A stretch of DNA of 64,000 nucleotides from Janthinobacterium tructae (GTDB lineage Bacteria > Pseudomonadota > Gammaproteobacteria > Burkholderiales > Burkholderiaceae_D), in contig NZ_CP041185.1 of assembly GCF_006517255.1 (NCBI RefSeq), positions 5,828,001 through 5,892,000 of the forward strand, read 5' to 3'. This document shows positions 27,159 to 34,598 of this stretch, one piece after another. Position numbers and translations under genes: made by a program. Under the pieces are notes generated by a model. The model worked only from the letters and a program-made list of their open reading frames with translations, did no database searches and was not told the origin of the DNA. Every line of letters starts with the position of its first letter. Positions within the stretch are counted from its first letter, which is position 1.

Positions 27159-27632
27159 ATGTCACATGTATGGATAGGAAAGTTCGATGGCACGATGCAG
27201 TGCGACAAGGAATCGCCCAGCATTCCACTGGGCGAGATGCGCGAACAGCTGGCGCGGCTGATCGGGGACGCCGCCATCCTGAACGCCAAGCGCACCGAGC
27301 GGCCGATGCCGCAATTGTGCGGCCTGCCCAGCGGGGTCATCAATGCCTATGAAATTACGGCGGCGGGCTGGCAGCTCCTGTGTGACGGCGTTGCAGGCAA
27401 GCAGGGTTTCTTTCGTCTCGACCAGTTGGAGCAGTGCAGTGCGGAACAGGTCAATGTCAGCCGCCTGATCGGGACGTTGACGGCATCGCCACCTCACGCC
27501 GTGCGCGACCTGGTCGGTCATCCGCTGCGCGTCTACCAGTCCGGCGATGGGCTGACCAGGGATTGGCGCCCTGAACGTTGCAATATCGAAACTGACAAGG
27601 AAAGCCGTATCGTCAGTGTGTGGTTCGGCTAG
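27159..27632 (+). CDS. Protein with peptidase-inhibitor I78-like C-terminus
   Basis: 157 residues from the ATG at 27159, which follows AAAGGGGA; a longer frame from 27105 is less likely. No signal peptide. The C-terminal ~45 residues (RDLVGHPLRVYQSG, GLTRDWRPERCNIETDKESRIVSVWFG) match the pattern of I78 subtilisin/elastase inhibitors, which end in an R.DRLN.....G..V.V..G motif. The N-terminal ~100 residues are of unknown fold with four Cys. The isolated position next to a gene fragment suggests an accessory gene. The inhibitor call is tentative. Confidence 0.5.
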   Translation: MSHVWIGKFDGTMQCDKESPSIPLGEMREQLARLIGDAAILNAKRTERPMPQLCGLPSGVINAYEITAAGWQLLCDGVAGKQGFFRLDQLEQCSAEQVNVSRLIGTLTASPPHAVRDLVGHPLRVYQSGDGLTRDWRPERCNIETDKESRIVSVWFG

Positions 27633-27639
27633 GCAATAA

Positions 27640-27670
27640 CAAAAAAGCCCACGAACCGGGTTCGTGGGCT
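27640..27670 (-). terminator. Terminator of tRNA-Lys pair 1
   Basis: An 11-bp perfect stem (27646-27656 with 27660-27670) has a 3-nt loop. On the minus strand it is followed by T residues (A run 27641-27646 on plus). It lies 13 bp downstream of the first tRNA pair. Confidence 0.85.
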
Positions 27671-27683
27671 TCTCTGAAGTATT

Positions 27684-27759
27684 TGGTAGGCCGTGCGGGA
27701 TTCGAACCTGCGACCAACGGATTAAAAGTCCGCTGCTCTACCAGCTGAGCTAACGACCC
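27684..27759 (-). tRNA. tRNA-Lys (anticodon TTT)
   Basis: 76 nt including an encoded CCA. The cloverleaf is complete: acceptor GGGTCGT pairing with ACGGCCT-type 3' arm, D loop AGCTCAGCTGGTAGAGC, anticodon loop CTTTTAA with anticodon TTT, and T arm GGTTCGAATCC. Second of a tandem pair in transcription order. Confidence 0.97.
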
Positions 27760-27837
27760 AAAAACTTTGACTACTTACTGCGGTAATACTGTGCGGTGAT
27801 GCTTGCCATGAAGACTTGCAAACGAACCACAAATTCT

Positions 27838-27913
27838 TGGTAGGCCGTGCGGGATTCGAACCTGCGACCAACGGATTAAAAGTCCGCTGCTCTACCAGCT
27901 GAGCTAACGACCC
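27838..27913 (-). tRNA. tRNA-Lys (anticodon TTT)
   Basis: Same 76-nt sequence as the copy at 27684-27759, with encoded CCA. First of the tandem pair in transcription order, separated by a 78-nt spacer. Confidence 0.97.
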
Positions 27914-28001
27914 AAGGGCGGCTATTATGACGGCCAACGGCGGTTTTGGGAAGGGCGGGAATGGAAAAAAGCCTTGCATGGTGTCCGGGTGCGGCATAAT
28001 A

Positions 28002-28020
28002 TAGGTAGATAGCCTACCTA
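28002..28020. promoter_or_regulatory. Operator-like palindrome upstream of the MarR gene
   Basis: TAGGTAG (28002-28008) and CTACCTA (28014-28020) form a perfect 7-5-7 dyad ending 7 bp before the start codon. Its size and place fit a MarR-family autoregulatory operator controlling the marR-MFS pair. Confidence 0.65.
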
Positions 28021-28027
28021 CTTATAT

Positions 28028-28492
28028 ATGCCCATGTCCACTGCCGAAGAACTTCCCATCCCCGAACGCGCGCTGGCGCTGTCCGATGAATTGCGTACGG
28101 CGTTCAAGCGTCTGCTGCGCTCCATGCAGCGCGAAGGGGGCGAGCTGGAAGGCAGTGTGTCGATGATGCAATACATGCTGCTGGCCCTGATCCACGAGCA
28201 GCCCGGCATCGGCGTGGCCGCGCTGGCGCGCCTGCAGAATGTGCGCGGCCCGACCGTCAGCGCGCAGGTCAAGTCGCTCGAAGAAGCGGGGCTGGTCGAG
28301 CGCAGCGCGCCCGATCCGCAGGACCGCCGGCGTTCGGGCCTGCAGGTGTCCGCGCATGGGCTGGCCATGCTCGAAACTCTGCGCGCGCGCCGCCGCGATG
28401 CGCTGGCGCGGCGCATCGCCCGTCTGACGCCGCAGCAGGTCGATGCACTGGCCGCCGCCATGCAGCCGCTGCTTGAGATAGGCCAGGCATGA
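28028..28492 (+). CDS. MarR-family transcriptional regulator
   Basis: 154 residues. The winged helix-turn-helix is visible at VAALARLQNVRGPTVSAQVKSLEEAGLVERSAPDPQDRRRSGLQVSAHG, where the DxRR wing is typical of MarR. N- and C-terminal helices form the dimer interface. ATG at 28028 is used, with ATG 28034 as alternative. The stop overlaps the MFS start by 4 bp, so the two are one unit. A perfect palindrome just upstream is the likely autorepression site. Probably derepresses the pump when a phenolic or drug-like ligand binds. Confidence 0.9.
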   Translation: MPMSTAEELPIPERALALSDELRTAFKRLLRSMQREGGELEGSVSMMQYMLLALIHEQPGIGVAALARLQNVRGPTVSAQVKSLEEAGLVERSAPDPQDRRRSGLQVSAHGLAMLETLRARRRDALARRIARLTPQQVDALAAAMQPLLEIGQA

Positions 28493-29988
28493 GCGGCCCC
28501 GATCACGCCACAGGCGCAGAAAAAGACGCGGCCAAACCCGTCACCGAACGCGAAGTGCGCGCCATCTACCTGGGCCTGATGGCCGTGCTGGGCCTCGGTG
28601 CGCTGGACCAGAGCATCGTCGCCACGGCCTTGCCGCGCATCGTCGATGACCTGGGCGGCATGGCGCATTTGTCGTGGGTGGTGACGGCCTACGTGCTGGC
28701 CTCGACGGCCACCATGCCCCTGTACGGCAAGCTGGCCGACCAGTACGGCCGCCGTCCCATGATCTTCACGGCCCTGCTGACCTTTTTGCTCGGTTCCGTG
28801 CTGTGTGGATTGGCGCAGAACATGACGGAACTGATCATCTTCCGCGCCATCCAGGGTCTGGGTGCGGGCGGCTTCATGCCGCTGGCGCAAATCATTATTG
28901 GCGACATCGTGCCGCCGGCCGAACGGGGCAAGCGGCAGGGCATGGTGCCCATCGTGTATGCCGTCACCAGCGTGCTGGGCCCCGTGCTGGGCGGCGTCAT
29001 CACGGATGCCCTGTCGTGGCACTGGATTTTCTATGTCAACCTGCCCATCGGCGCGGCCGCCTTTGTCATCATCGCGCGCGCCATGCGCAAACCCGCGCGC
29101 ACGCATGCGCACCAGATCGACTACCTGGGGTCGGCATTGCTGACGGGCGCCATCACGGCGGCCCTGCTGGTGCTGGCGCTGGGCGGCACAGAGTGGTCGT
29201 GGGATGCCTTGGCCATCAAGGTGTGCGGCGGCATTGCCGTGCTGCTGGGTATCTGGCTGGCCTTCCACGTGAGCCGCGTGGATGAACCGGTGCTGCCACC
29301 CGACCTGTTCGAGAACCGCACCTTCAATATCGCCAGCCTGGTGATGGCCATGACCTTCATGGGGCTGATGGGCGCCAGCGTCTTCTTTCCCCTGTTCTTC
29401 CAGCTGGTGATGGGCACCAGTCCTGCCGAATCGGGCGTGATGACGGTGGCGATGATGGTGGGCCTGGTGGCGTCGTCGATGTTCAACGGCCGCGTGTTGT
29501 CGCGCTCGGGCAAGTACAAGATGGTGCAGGTGGCGGGATTGGCCGTGGCGGTGCTGGCGTTTGCCGTGCTGGCCTGGGCCATGGCAACGTCGCGCGGGTA
29601 CTGGATCATCGAGCCGGCCATCTTCTTCCTCGGCACGGGGCTGGGACTGGTGATGCCGAACATGACGATTGCCGTGCAAAATGCCTTGCCGCTGGCGCGC
29701 CGCGGCGTGGGCACGGCCATGCTGGCCTTTTTCCGCTCATTGGGCGGCTTGCTGGGCGTGACGGCGTCCGGCGCCATCCTGGCGCACCAGTTGCAGCAAC
29801 ATGGCGTGGAAGCCGTCTCGGCGCTGGGCGCGCATGCGGCGGTGCAGACGGTGGATGTCTACCGCCATGCGATCGCCAGCGTATTTGGCGCCGGCGCCGT
29901 GCTGCTGCTATTGGGTCTGGTCTTCCTGCTGTTCCTGCCGGAACTGCCCCTGGAGGGGCATCCGGCAACGCTCAACGATGATCAATAG
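28489..29988 (+). CDS. MFS drug transporter, DHA2 (EmrB/QacA) type
   Basis: 499 residues with 14 predicted membrane helices. Family motifs: LDQSIVATALPRIVDDLGG in TM1, LYGKLADQYGRRPM (loop 2-3), the antiporter motif C SVLGPVLGGVITD in TM5, and WHWIFYVNLPIG. H+-driven export of hydrophobic compounds across the inner membrane. Translationally coupled to marR (ATGA). The end overlaps the convergent flavoenzyme gene by 7 bp. No membrane fusion partner is adjacent, so it may act alone. Confidence 0.92.
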   Translation: MSGPDHATGAEKDAAKPVTEREVRAIYLGLMAVLGLGALDQSIVATALPRIVDDLGGMAHLSWVVTAYVLASTATMPLYGKLADQYGRRPMIFTALLTFLLGSVLCGLAQNMTELIIFRAIQGLGAGGFMPLAQIIIGDIVPPAERGKRQGMVPIVYAVTSVLGPVLGGVITDALSWHWIFYVNLPIGAAAFVIIARAMRKPARTHAHQIDYLGSALLTGAITAALLVLALGGTEWSWDALAIKVCGGIAVLLGIWLAFHVSRVDEPVLPPDLFENRTFNIASLVMAMTFMGLMGASVFFPLFFQLVMGTSPAESGVMTVAMMVGLVASSMFNGRVLSRSGKYKMVQVAGLAVAVLAFAVLAWAMATSRGYWIIEPAIFFLGTGLGLVMPNMTIAVQNALPLARRGVGTAMLAFFRSLGGLLGVTASGAILAHQLQQHGVEAVSALGAHAAVQTVDVYRHAIASVFGAGAVLLLLGLVFLLFLPELPLEGHPATLNDDQ

Positions 29989-31070
29989 CGTTCGAGCCAG
30001 TGCGCGTACGGCGCCGGCATCACCCACGAGGCGCGCTCGACGCCGAGTTCCTTGGCGGCAAAGTATGCCCAGTGCGGATTGGCCAGGTGCGCCTTGCCGA
30101 CCATCACCACGTCCAGCTGTTCTTCCTTGACGACGCGCTCGGCAATCGCCGGCGTGCCGAAGCCCCAGGCGGATGAGACGGGTACGCCCGCTTCGCGGCG
30201 GACTCTTTCCGCAATCGGGCCCATGAAGGCAGGGCCCCACGGAATCGACACGTCGGGAATCGTGAAGCCCATGCTGACGCTGAGCATATCCATGCCGGCC
30301 TCCTTGAATTGGCGCACCAGGCCGATGGATTCGAGCAGGGTTTGCTCGTCGCGGCCGTCGAATTCCAGCACGCCAAAGCGGATGGTCAGCGGCAGGTGCT
30401 CGGGCCATACGGCACGCACGGCTTTCAATGTTTCCAACAGGAAGCGGCTGCGGTTTTCCACGCTGCCGCCATAGATATCGTCGCGCTGGTTTGAGTGGGC
30501 GGAAAAGAAGCTTTGCGCCAGGTAGCCGTGGGCGAAATGCAGTTCCAGCCATTCGAAGCCCACTTCGCGCGCACGCACGGCCGCATCGACGAAGTTCTGT
30601 TGCACGCGGGCGATATCGTCAAGGTCCATGGCGCGTGGCACTTTCGGCAGGCCGCCGCCAAAGGCGATGGCGGACGGCGCGATGGTTTGCCAGCCGCGCG
30701 CGTCGCCTTCAACAATATGGTCATCGCCTTCCCATGGACGGTTGGCGCTGGCCTTGCGGCCCGCGTGGGCGATCTGGATGCCGGGCACGGAGCCGGCCGC
30801 CTTGATGGCTTTCACGACGGGCACGAAGGCTTGCGCCAGGTCATCATTCCAGATACCCGTGCAGCCGGGCGTGATGCGGCCTTCGGGCGCCACGGCCGTC
30901 GCTTCGACGATCACCAGGCCGGCGCCGCCGCGCGCCATGCCTGCATAATGCGACAGATGCCAGTCGTTGGCCTGGCCATCGACGGCCATGTACTGGCACA
31001 TGGGTGGCACGGCGATGCGGTTGCGCAGGGTGATCTCTTTAAGACTGAATGGTTGGAAGAGGGCGGACAT
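29982..31070 (-). CDS. Old yellow enzyme family NADH:flavin oxidoreductase (YqjM/XenA-like)
   Basis: 362 residues forming an FMN-binding TIM barrel. Features: RIAVPPMCQYMAVDG with Cys25, the redox-tuning Cys of the YqjM class; QIAHAGRKAS (H102); the substrate-binding His pair and Tyr in ELHFAHGYL (H178, H181, Y183); NRSRFLLETL; and VMVGKAHLANPHW. Such enzymes reduce activated alkenes, quinones or nitro compounds with NAD(P)H. The gene is divergent from an ArsR regulator gene 91 bp away, which probably controls it. It overlaps the MFS gene end-to-end by 7 bp. Confidence 0.92.
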   Translation of the reverse strand: MSALFQPFSLKEITLRNRIAVPPMCQYMAVDGQANDWHLSHYAGMARGGAGLVIVEATAVAPEGRITPGCTGIWNDDLAQAFVPVVKAIKAAGSVPGIQIAHAGRKASANRPWEGDDHIVEGDARGWQTIAPSAIAFGGGLPKVPRAMDLDDIARVQQNFVDAAVRAREVGFEWLELHFAHGYLAQSFFSAHSNQRDDIYGGSVENRSRFLLETLKAVRAVWPEHLPLTIRFGVLEFDGRDEQTLLESIGLVRQFKEAGMDMLSVSMGFTIPDVSIPWGPAFMGPIAERVRREAGVPVSSAWGFGTPAIAERVVKEEQLDVVMVGKAHLANPHWAYFAAKELGVERASWVMPAPYAHWLERY

Positions 31071-31161
31071 GGTGGCCTTTGTGTGTGTTGGTGGTAGATA
31101 GGGATGCTGATTCGGTAGTTCGTAAATATTCGAAGAATGGAATTAGTATAGCGCATGCTGT

Positions 31162-31515
31162 ATGATTCTGCTCATGCGTCCACACAAACATCCCCCCGCC
31201 AGCGAATTTGTGCTCGAAAGAGTGCTGTACGCCTTGAGCGATTCCATTCGCCTCGACATCGTGCGCCACCTGGCCAGAGTGGACGCGGCCGCCTGTGGCG
31301 ACCTCGACGGCGGGCGGCCGAAGTCGACCGTTTCCCACCATTTCAAGGTCTTGCGCGAAGCGGGCCTGGTCTACACGGAAAATGCGGGCACGACGCACAT
31401 GAATACCTTGCGCCGCGCCGATATCGAGAGCCGCTTCCCTGGCTTGCTCGATGCCATTTTGGCGCAGCAGCCCTTGGCGCCCGCAACGCCGGAGGCGGAA
31501 AAGCCGGCAGCTTAG
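31162..31515 (+). CDS. ArsR-type helix-turn-helix regulator
   Basis: 117 residues. A winged helix-turn-helix covers about residues 15-90 (VLYALSDSIRLDIVRHLARVD, KSTVSHHFKVLREAGLVYTENAGTTHMNTLRRADIE). The metal-binding Cys motif of arsenic sensors (ELCVCDL) is absent, apart from one Cys (AAACGDL), so it is more likely a redox or small-molecule sensor. ATG at 31162, or 31174 as alternative. The divergent placement against the old yellow enzyme gene is the usual arrangement for a repressor of that gene. Confidence 0.85.
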   Translation: MILLMRPHKHPPASEFVLERVLYALSDSIRLDIVRHLARVDAAACGDLDGGRPKSTVSHHFKVLREAGLVYTENAGTTHMNTLRRADIESRFPGLLDAILAQQPLAPATPEAEKPAA

Positions 31516-31631
31516 TCGCCTGCCGTGCCCCGCCATTTGCCAGGCTCGGCTATCATGTCGGCCTTTCGGTAAATCCTCAGCCGCGCGCCAGTTGCGCGAT
31601 GGGCTGGCGACACTACCTGGCATGGCAAGGG

Positions 31632-32768
31632 ATGGGAATGACGGCAGCAGCAGTGGTAGTACAGGCGGACCTGGCAAATCGTCCGCAGTTTGGCTGGATC
31701 AATGGTTTAAAGGCAGGCGCGGCGCAATTGATCGTGTTGCACCACCTGGCGTTTTACGGGCCGATGTCCGATTACGTGCAGCCCCTGTGGCCCGAGTTGC
31801 TGGACTGGCTGGGCAGCAGCGCGCGCATCGCCGTGCAAGTGTTTCTCGTCATCGGCGGCTTCCTGGTCGCCAAATCCCTTTCTCCCGCCGGCCGTCCCGG
31901 CATTGCCACCCCCTTGCAAGCCGTCTGGCGCCGCTATGCCAAGCTGGCGCCGCCTTTCCTGGCCGCCACCTTGCTCGCCGCCATCATCACGCCCGTGGCC
32001 GGTATCTGGATGCAACACGATTCCATGTCGGCCGCCGTCACCCTGGGCCAGCTGAGCGCCCATGCCTTGCTGCTGCACGGCGTGCTGGGCTATGAATCGC
32101 TGTCGGCCGGCGCCTGGTACGTGGCCATCGATTTCCAGCTGTACCTGCTGACGGTATCGCTGCTGTGGCTGGGCGGCCGCCTGGCGGGCCAGCGGCGCAT
32201 GGGCTGGCTGATGCCGCTGGCCGTCACCGTGGGCATCACCTTTTCCCTGCTGTATTTCAATCTCGATGCGGGCTGGGACAACTGGGCGCCGTACTTCTTC
32301 GGCAGCTATGGCCTGGGACTCATGGCCTGGTGGGCCAGCGACCCCAGGCGCAAGCCCGGTACCATGGCCGTGCTTATGGCGATGGCCGCCGTGCCCGTCC
32401 TGCTGGCCCTGGCCGTCGATTACCGCAGCCGCATCGCCCTGGCGCTGATCGTCGCCTGCGCCCTGTTCCTGTTCGGCCGCGCCCGCACGCCTTCGCAGGG
32501 CCGCGCCTGGCGCATCATCAACGCCCTGGGGCGCATCTCGTATGCGGTGTTCCTCGTCCACTTCCCCGTCAGCCTGCTGGTGAATGCCTTGTTTACTTCC
32601 TATGTCCCATTGGAGCCGGAGTGGCAGGCGCTGGGCATGCTGACCGCCTGGATTGCCAGCCTGGCGGCCGGTGCCGCGTTTTACCGCTGGGTGGAGGTGC
32701 CGCTGGGGCGGGTGATGGGTAGCGTGGTGGCGCATCTGGGCGGGAGACCGGCGTTGGTGTCGCGTTAA
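31632..32768 (+). CDS. Acyltransferase family 3 membrane protein
   Basis: 378 residues from the ATG at 31632, after AAGGG; the frame runs open further upstream but that part overlaps the ArsR gene. About ten helices. The AT3 fold is indicated by NGLKAGAAQLIVLHHLAFYG (catalytic His in the first helix region), QVFLVIGGFLVAKSL, AWYVAIDFQLYL and the late FLVHFPVSLLVN. OafA/OpgC-type proteins acetylate or succinylate surface glycans at the inner membrane. No glycan gene is nearby, so the acceptor is unknown. Confidence 0.85.
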   Translation: MGMTAAAVVVQADLANRPQFGWINGLKAGAAQLIVLHHLAFYGPMSDYVQPLWPELLDWLGSSARIAVQVFLVIGGFLVAKSLSPAGRPGIATPLQAVWRRYAKLAPPFLAATLLAAIITPVAGIWMQHDSMSAAVTLGQLSAHALLLHGVLGYESLSAGAWYVAIDFQLYLLTVSLLWLGGRLAGQRRMGWLMPLAVTVGITFSLLYFNLDAGWDNWAPYFFGSYGLGLMAWWASDPRRKPGTMAVLMAMAAVPVLLALAVDYRSRIALALIVACALFLFGRARTPSQGRAWRIINALGRISYAVFLVHFPVSLLVNALFTSYVPLEPEWQALGMLTAWIASLAAGAAFYRWVEVPLGRVMGSVVAHLGGRPALVSR

Positions 32769-32800
32769 GGACTGTTTTCCGATATGCCGGGAGAAGGGGC

Positions 32801-33079
32801 TTAAGGATACAGTTGCCGTGTATGCATGACGGCAAGAATTTCTATCGCGCTTGCGTCAACGCGATACGCGACGACATGGTTTGGATGGGCAAGCAGTTCG
32901 CGCGTGCCAATCACTCTGCCAGTTCGGTATAGGTGAGGATTTGGAAGTTGTGAAATAGCGTTGTCGATGTCGTTGTAAGGCTGAAGTGCTGCCGGCCGGT
33001 TGCGCTGCGCGATGTACGTGAGTATCGCGGTCAAATCTTCCTGGGCTTCAACCTTCCATTGAATCGGCAGCATGGTCAT
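32801..33079 (-). CDS. RelE/ParE-type toxin
   Basis: 92 residues (ATG 33079, or 33073). The ParE fold is recognised from VEAQEDLTAILTYIAQRNRPAALQPYNDIDNAISQL, then PHLYRTGRVIGTRELLAHPNHVVAYRVDASAIEILAVMHTRQLYP, with the terminal R-Q-Y/W-P block typical of this family. Such toxins poison gyrase or cleave mRNA. It overlaps the antitoxin gene by 32 bp downstream of it, the classical antitoxin-first order. Confidence 0.85.
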   Translation of the reverse strand: MTMLPIQWKVEAQEDLTAILTYIAQRNRPAALQPYNDIDNAISQLPNPHLYRTGRVIGTRELLAHPNHVVAYRVDASAIEILAVMHTRQLYP

Positions 33080-33251
33080 CAGGCCCGGCTGCGACGATTT
33101 TTTTCAGTTGCGCCATGACAGTGTCATGTGGGCGGGCAGGGCGGTCATCATTCAGTGACGCCAGTACCTTGGCGCGAAACCAGTGGTCATAGGTTTCGGC
33201 GGTTTCCGTTGTCTCAAATGCGGACGTGGTCGAGGGTAGGATGGTGCTCAT
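33048..33251 (-). CDS. Antitoxin of the ParE-type module
   Basis: 67 residues from the ATG at 33251, chosen because the longer frame runs into non-coding sequence with a tRNA terminator. The core YDHWFRAKVLASLNDDRPARPHDTVMAQLKKIV matches RelB/stability-determinant type antitoxins. It should bind DNA and neutralise the downstream toxin. An inverted repeat GGCATCAC..GTGATGCC at 33324-33346 upstream is a candidate operator. The module sits next to the second tRNA-Lys pair. Confidence 0.75.
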   Translation of the reverse strand: MSTILPSTTSAFETTETAETYDHWFRAKVLASLNDDRPARPHDTVMAQLKKIVAAGPDDHAADSMEG

Positions 33252-33323
33252 GATGGTCTGATTATGCGGCAGTCCGACAAGGCTGTATTGCGGGTGATGA
33301 GGCGTTTGATTTGCGTCAGGAAT

Positions 33324-33346
33324 GGCATCACTGTGCAAGTGATGCC
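33324..33346. promoter_or_regulatory. Inverted repeat upstream of the toxin-antitoxin genes
   Basis: GGCATCAC (33324-33331) and GTGATGCC (33339-33346) form a perfect 8-7-8 dyad about 70 bp upstream of the antitoxin start. It is a plausible autorepression site for the antitoxin, though it could also extend the adjacent tRNA terminator. Confidence 0.4.
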
Positions 33347-33349
33347 GCC

Positions 33350-33382
33350 CAAAACAAAAAAGCCAACCGCGAACGGTTGGCT
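33350..33382 (-). terminator. Terminator of tRNA-Lys pair 2
   Basis: A 9-bp perfect stem (33361-33369 with 33374-33382) has a CGAA loop (TTCG on the transcribed strand) and is followed on the minus strand by a T-rich tract. It lies 13 bp downstream of the tRNA genes. Confidence 0.85.
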
Positions 33383-33395
33383 TCTTCATAGTATT

Positions 33396-33471
33396 TGGTA
33401 GGCCGTGCGGGATTCGAACCTGCGACCAACGGATTAAAAGTCCGCTGCTCTACCAGCTGAGCTAACGACCC
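33396..33471 (-). tRNA. tRNA-Lys (anticodon TTT)
   Basis: 76 nt with encoded CCA and anticodon TTT, identical in sequence to the copies near 27.7 kb. Second gene of pair 2 in transcription order. Confidence 0.97.
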
Positions 33472-33560
33472 AAAAACTTTTTACAACAACTTCGGTAACA
33501 CTGTGCTGTAAAAAAATGCTTGCTGGTACAACTCGCAAGCAGATCAGTACTGCGTATTCG

Positions 33561-33636
33561 TGGTAGGCCGTGCGGGATTCGAACCTGCGACCAACGGATT
33601 AAAAGTCCGCTGCTCTACCAGCTGAGCTAACGACCC
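33561..33636 (-). tRNA. tRNA-Lys (anticodon TTT)
   Basis: Fourth identical 76-nt tRNA-Lys copy. First of pair 2 in transcription order, 68 bp downstream of the cpoB stop. The spacer to its partner is 89 nt. Confidence 0.97.
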
Positions 33637-33704
33637 GAAGAAGGAAGATTATAGGGGGTGCCCGGGATTCTGTCAAACCTAACGGGCAACTTTTTCCCCG
33701 CCTT

Positions 33705-34463
33705 TTACTTTTTGCCGCCCCGTTCCTTGGCCGCTTGTGCCGCGCTGGAGTCCGGGTAGCGCGAGATCAGGGCGTTCAGGGTCTTGGTCGCGTTCGGCTT
33801 GTCTTTCAGCTCCGTGTAGCAGCTGGCGATGTTGAGCATGGCGTCGGGCGCTTTCGGGCTGTCCGGGTAGTGTTTCAGCACTGCCTGCTGGGCCGTGATG
33901 GCGCTCTTGCAGTCGCGCTGGGCGTAATAGGCGTTGCCCAGCCAGTATTGCGCGTTGGCCGCGTAGGCCGATTCCGGATAGCGTTTCACGAAGGCATCGA
34001 GGGCCGTGACGGCACCCTTGTAGTCGCCCGACTTGAACAGGCCGAATGCCGACTCGTACGCGCTTTGCTCGGAGACGCCGACGGCCGCTTCCTGGCCATC
34101 GATGGTGACCTGGCGCGGCTCGAGCTTGCGCAGGCGCGCGTCGATGTCGGTGTAGAAATCCTTCTGGCGCTTTTGCACATTCGTCAGGTCGTTGCCCAGC
34201 ACTTCGATCTGGCCGCGCAGGCGGGCGATCTCTTGCATGGTCTGGTCGTGCTGGTTGAGCAGGCTCAAGGTGCTGGTCTTGTCCGCCTTGGTGTCAATGC
34301 GGCTGTTCAGGTCGCGTGCCATGGCGTCCACCTTGGCGCGCAGCTCCAGGATGGCCTTGCGCGCTTCGTCGTCGTCGAACAGGGCGGCGTTGGCGTGCAG
34401 GGGCAGGTAGGCAAACGCGGCCATCAAGGCGGCGGCGACGCCGGCTTTCGAGAATGTCATCAT
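33705..34463 (-). CDS. cpoB: CpoB (YbgF), Tol-Pal-associated cell-division coordinator
   Basis: 252 residues from the ATG at 34463; a TTG at 34478 is less likely. A signal peptide (cleavage after HANA) precedes an N-terminal coiled coil of about 100 residues that trimerises, and a C-terminal TPR domain with three repeats (AYESAFGLFKSGDYKGAVTALDAFVKRYPES, AYAANAQYWLGNAYYAQRDCKSAITAQQAVLKHYPDS, APDAMLNIASCYTELKDKPNATKTLNALISRYPDS). In E. coli the protein is periplasmic and links PBP1B activity with Tol-driven outer-membrane constriction. Last gene of the tol-pal operon. Confidence 0.92.
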   Translation of the reverse strand: MMTFSKAGVAAALMAAFAYLPLHANAALFDDDEARKAILELRAKVDAMARDLNSRIDTKADKTSTLSLLNQHDQTMQEIARLRGQIEVLGNDLTNVQKRQKDFYTDIDARLRKLEPRQVTIDGQEAAVGVSEQSAYESAFGLFKSGDYKGAVTALDAFVKRYPESAYAANAQYWLGNAYYAQRDCKSAITAQQAVLKHYPDSPKAPDAMLNIASCYTELKDKPNATKTLNALISRYPDSSAAQAAKERGGKK

Positions 34464-34500
34464 GGGTCGGGCTTTCAAAGGTTACGCAAAACATGCAAAC

Positions 34501-34535
34501 GGGGCGCCGGGCGGTGAATCACCGCGCTGCGCCCC
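34501..34535 (-). terminator. Two-step hairpin between pal and cpoB
   Basis: GGGGCGC/GCGCCCC (34501-34507 with 34529-34535) encloses a second stem GCGGT/ACCGC (34511-34515 with 34521-34525). No T tract follows on the minus strand, so it may only reduce transcription into cpoB or stabilise the pal mRNA end. Confidence 0.4.
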
Positions 34536-34598
34536 ATTATTATGCCTATGACTGGCCAGTTAGGTAAGCGTCAATGCTGCAGCGCTCACCCTTGAACA

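Noticed and set aside
28018..29679. Long minus-strand open frame opposite marR and MFS
   Set aside because: Composition is a shadow of the coding strand (His, Gln, Arg rich) and it runs through two confidently identified genes.
31155..31631. Upstream open extension of the acyltransferase frame
   Set aside because: It overlaps the ArsR gene in another frame and its translation is low-quality (Arg/Gly/Pro rich) with no homology; the ATG at 31632 gives a family-like start.
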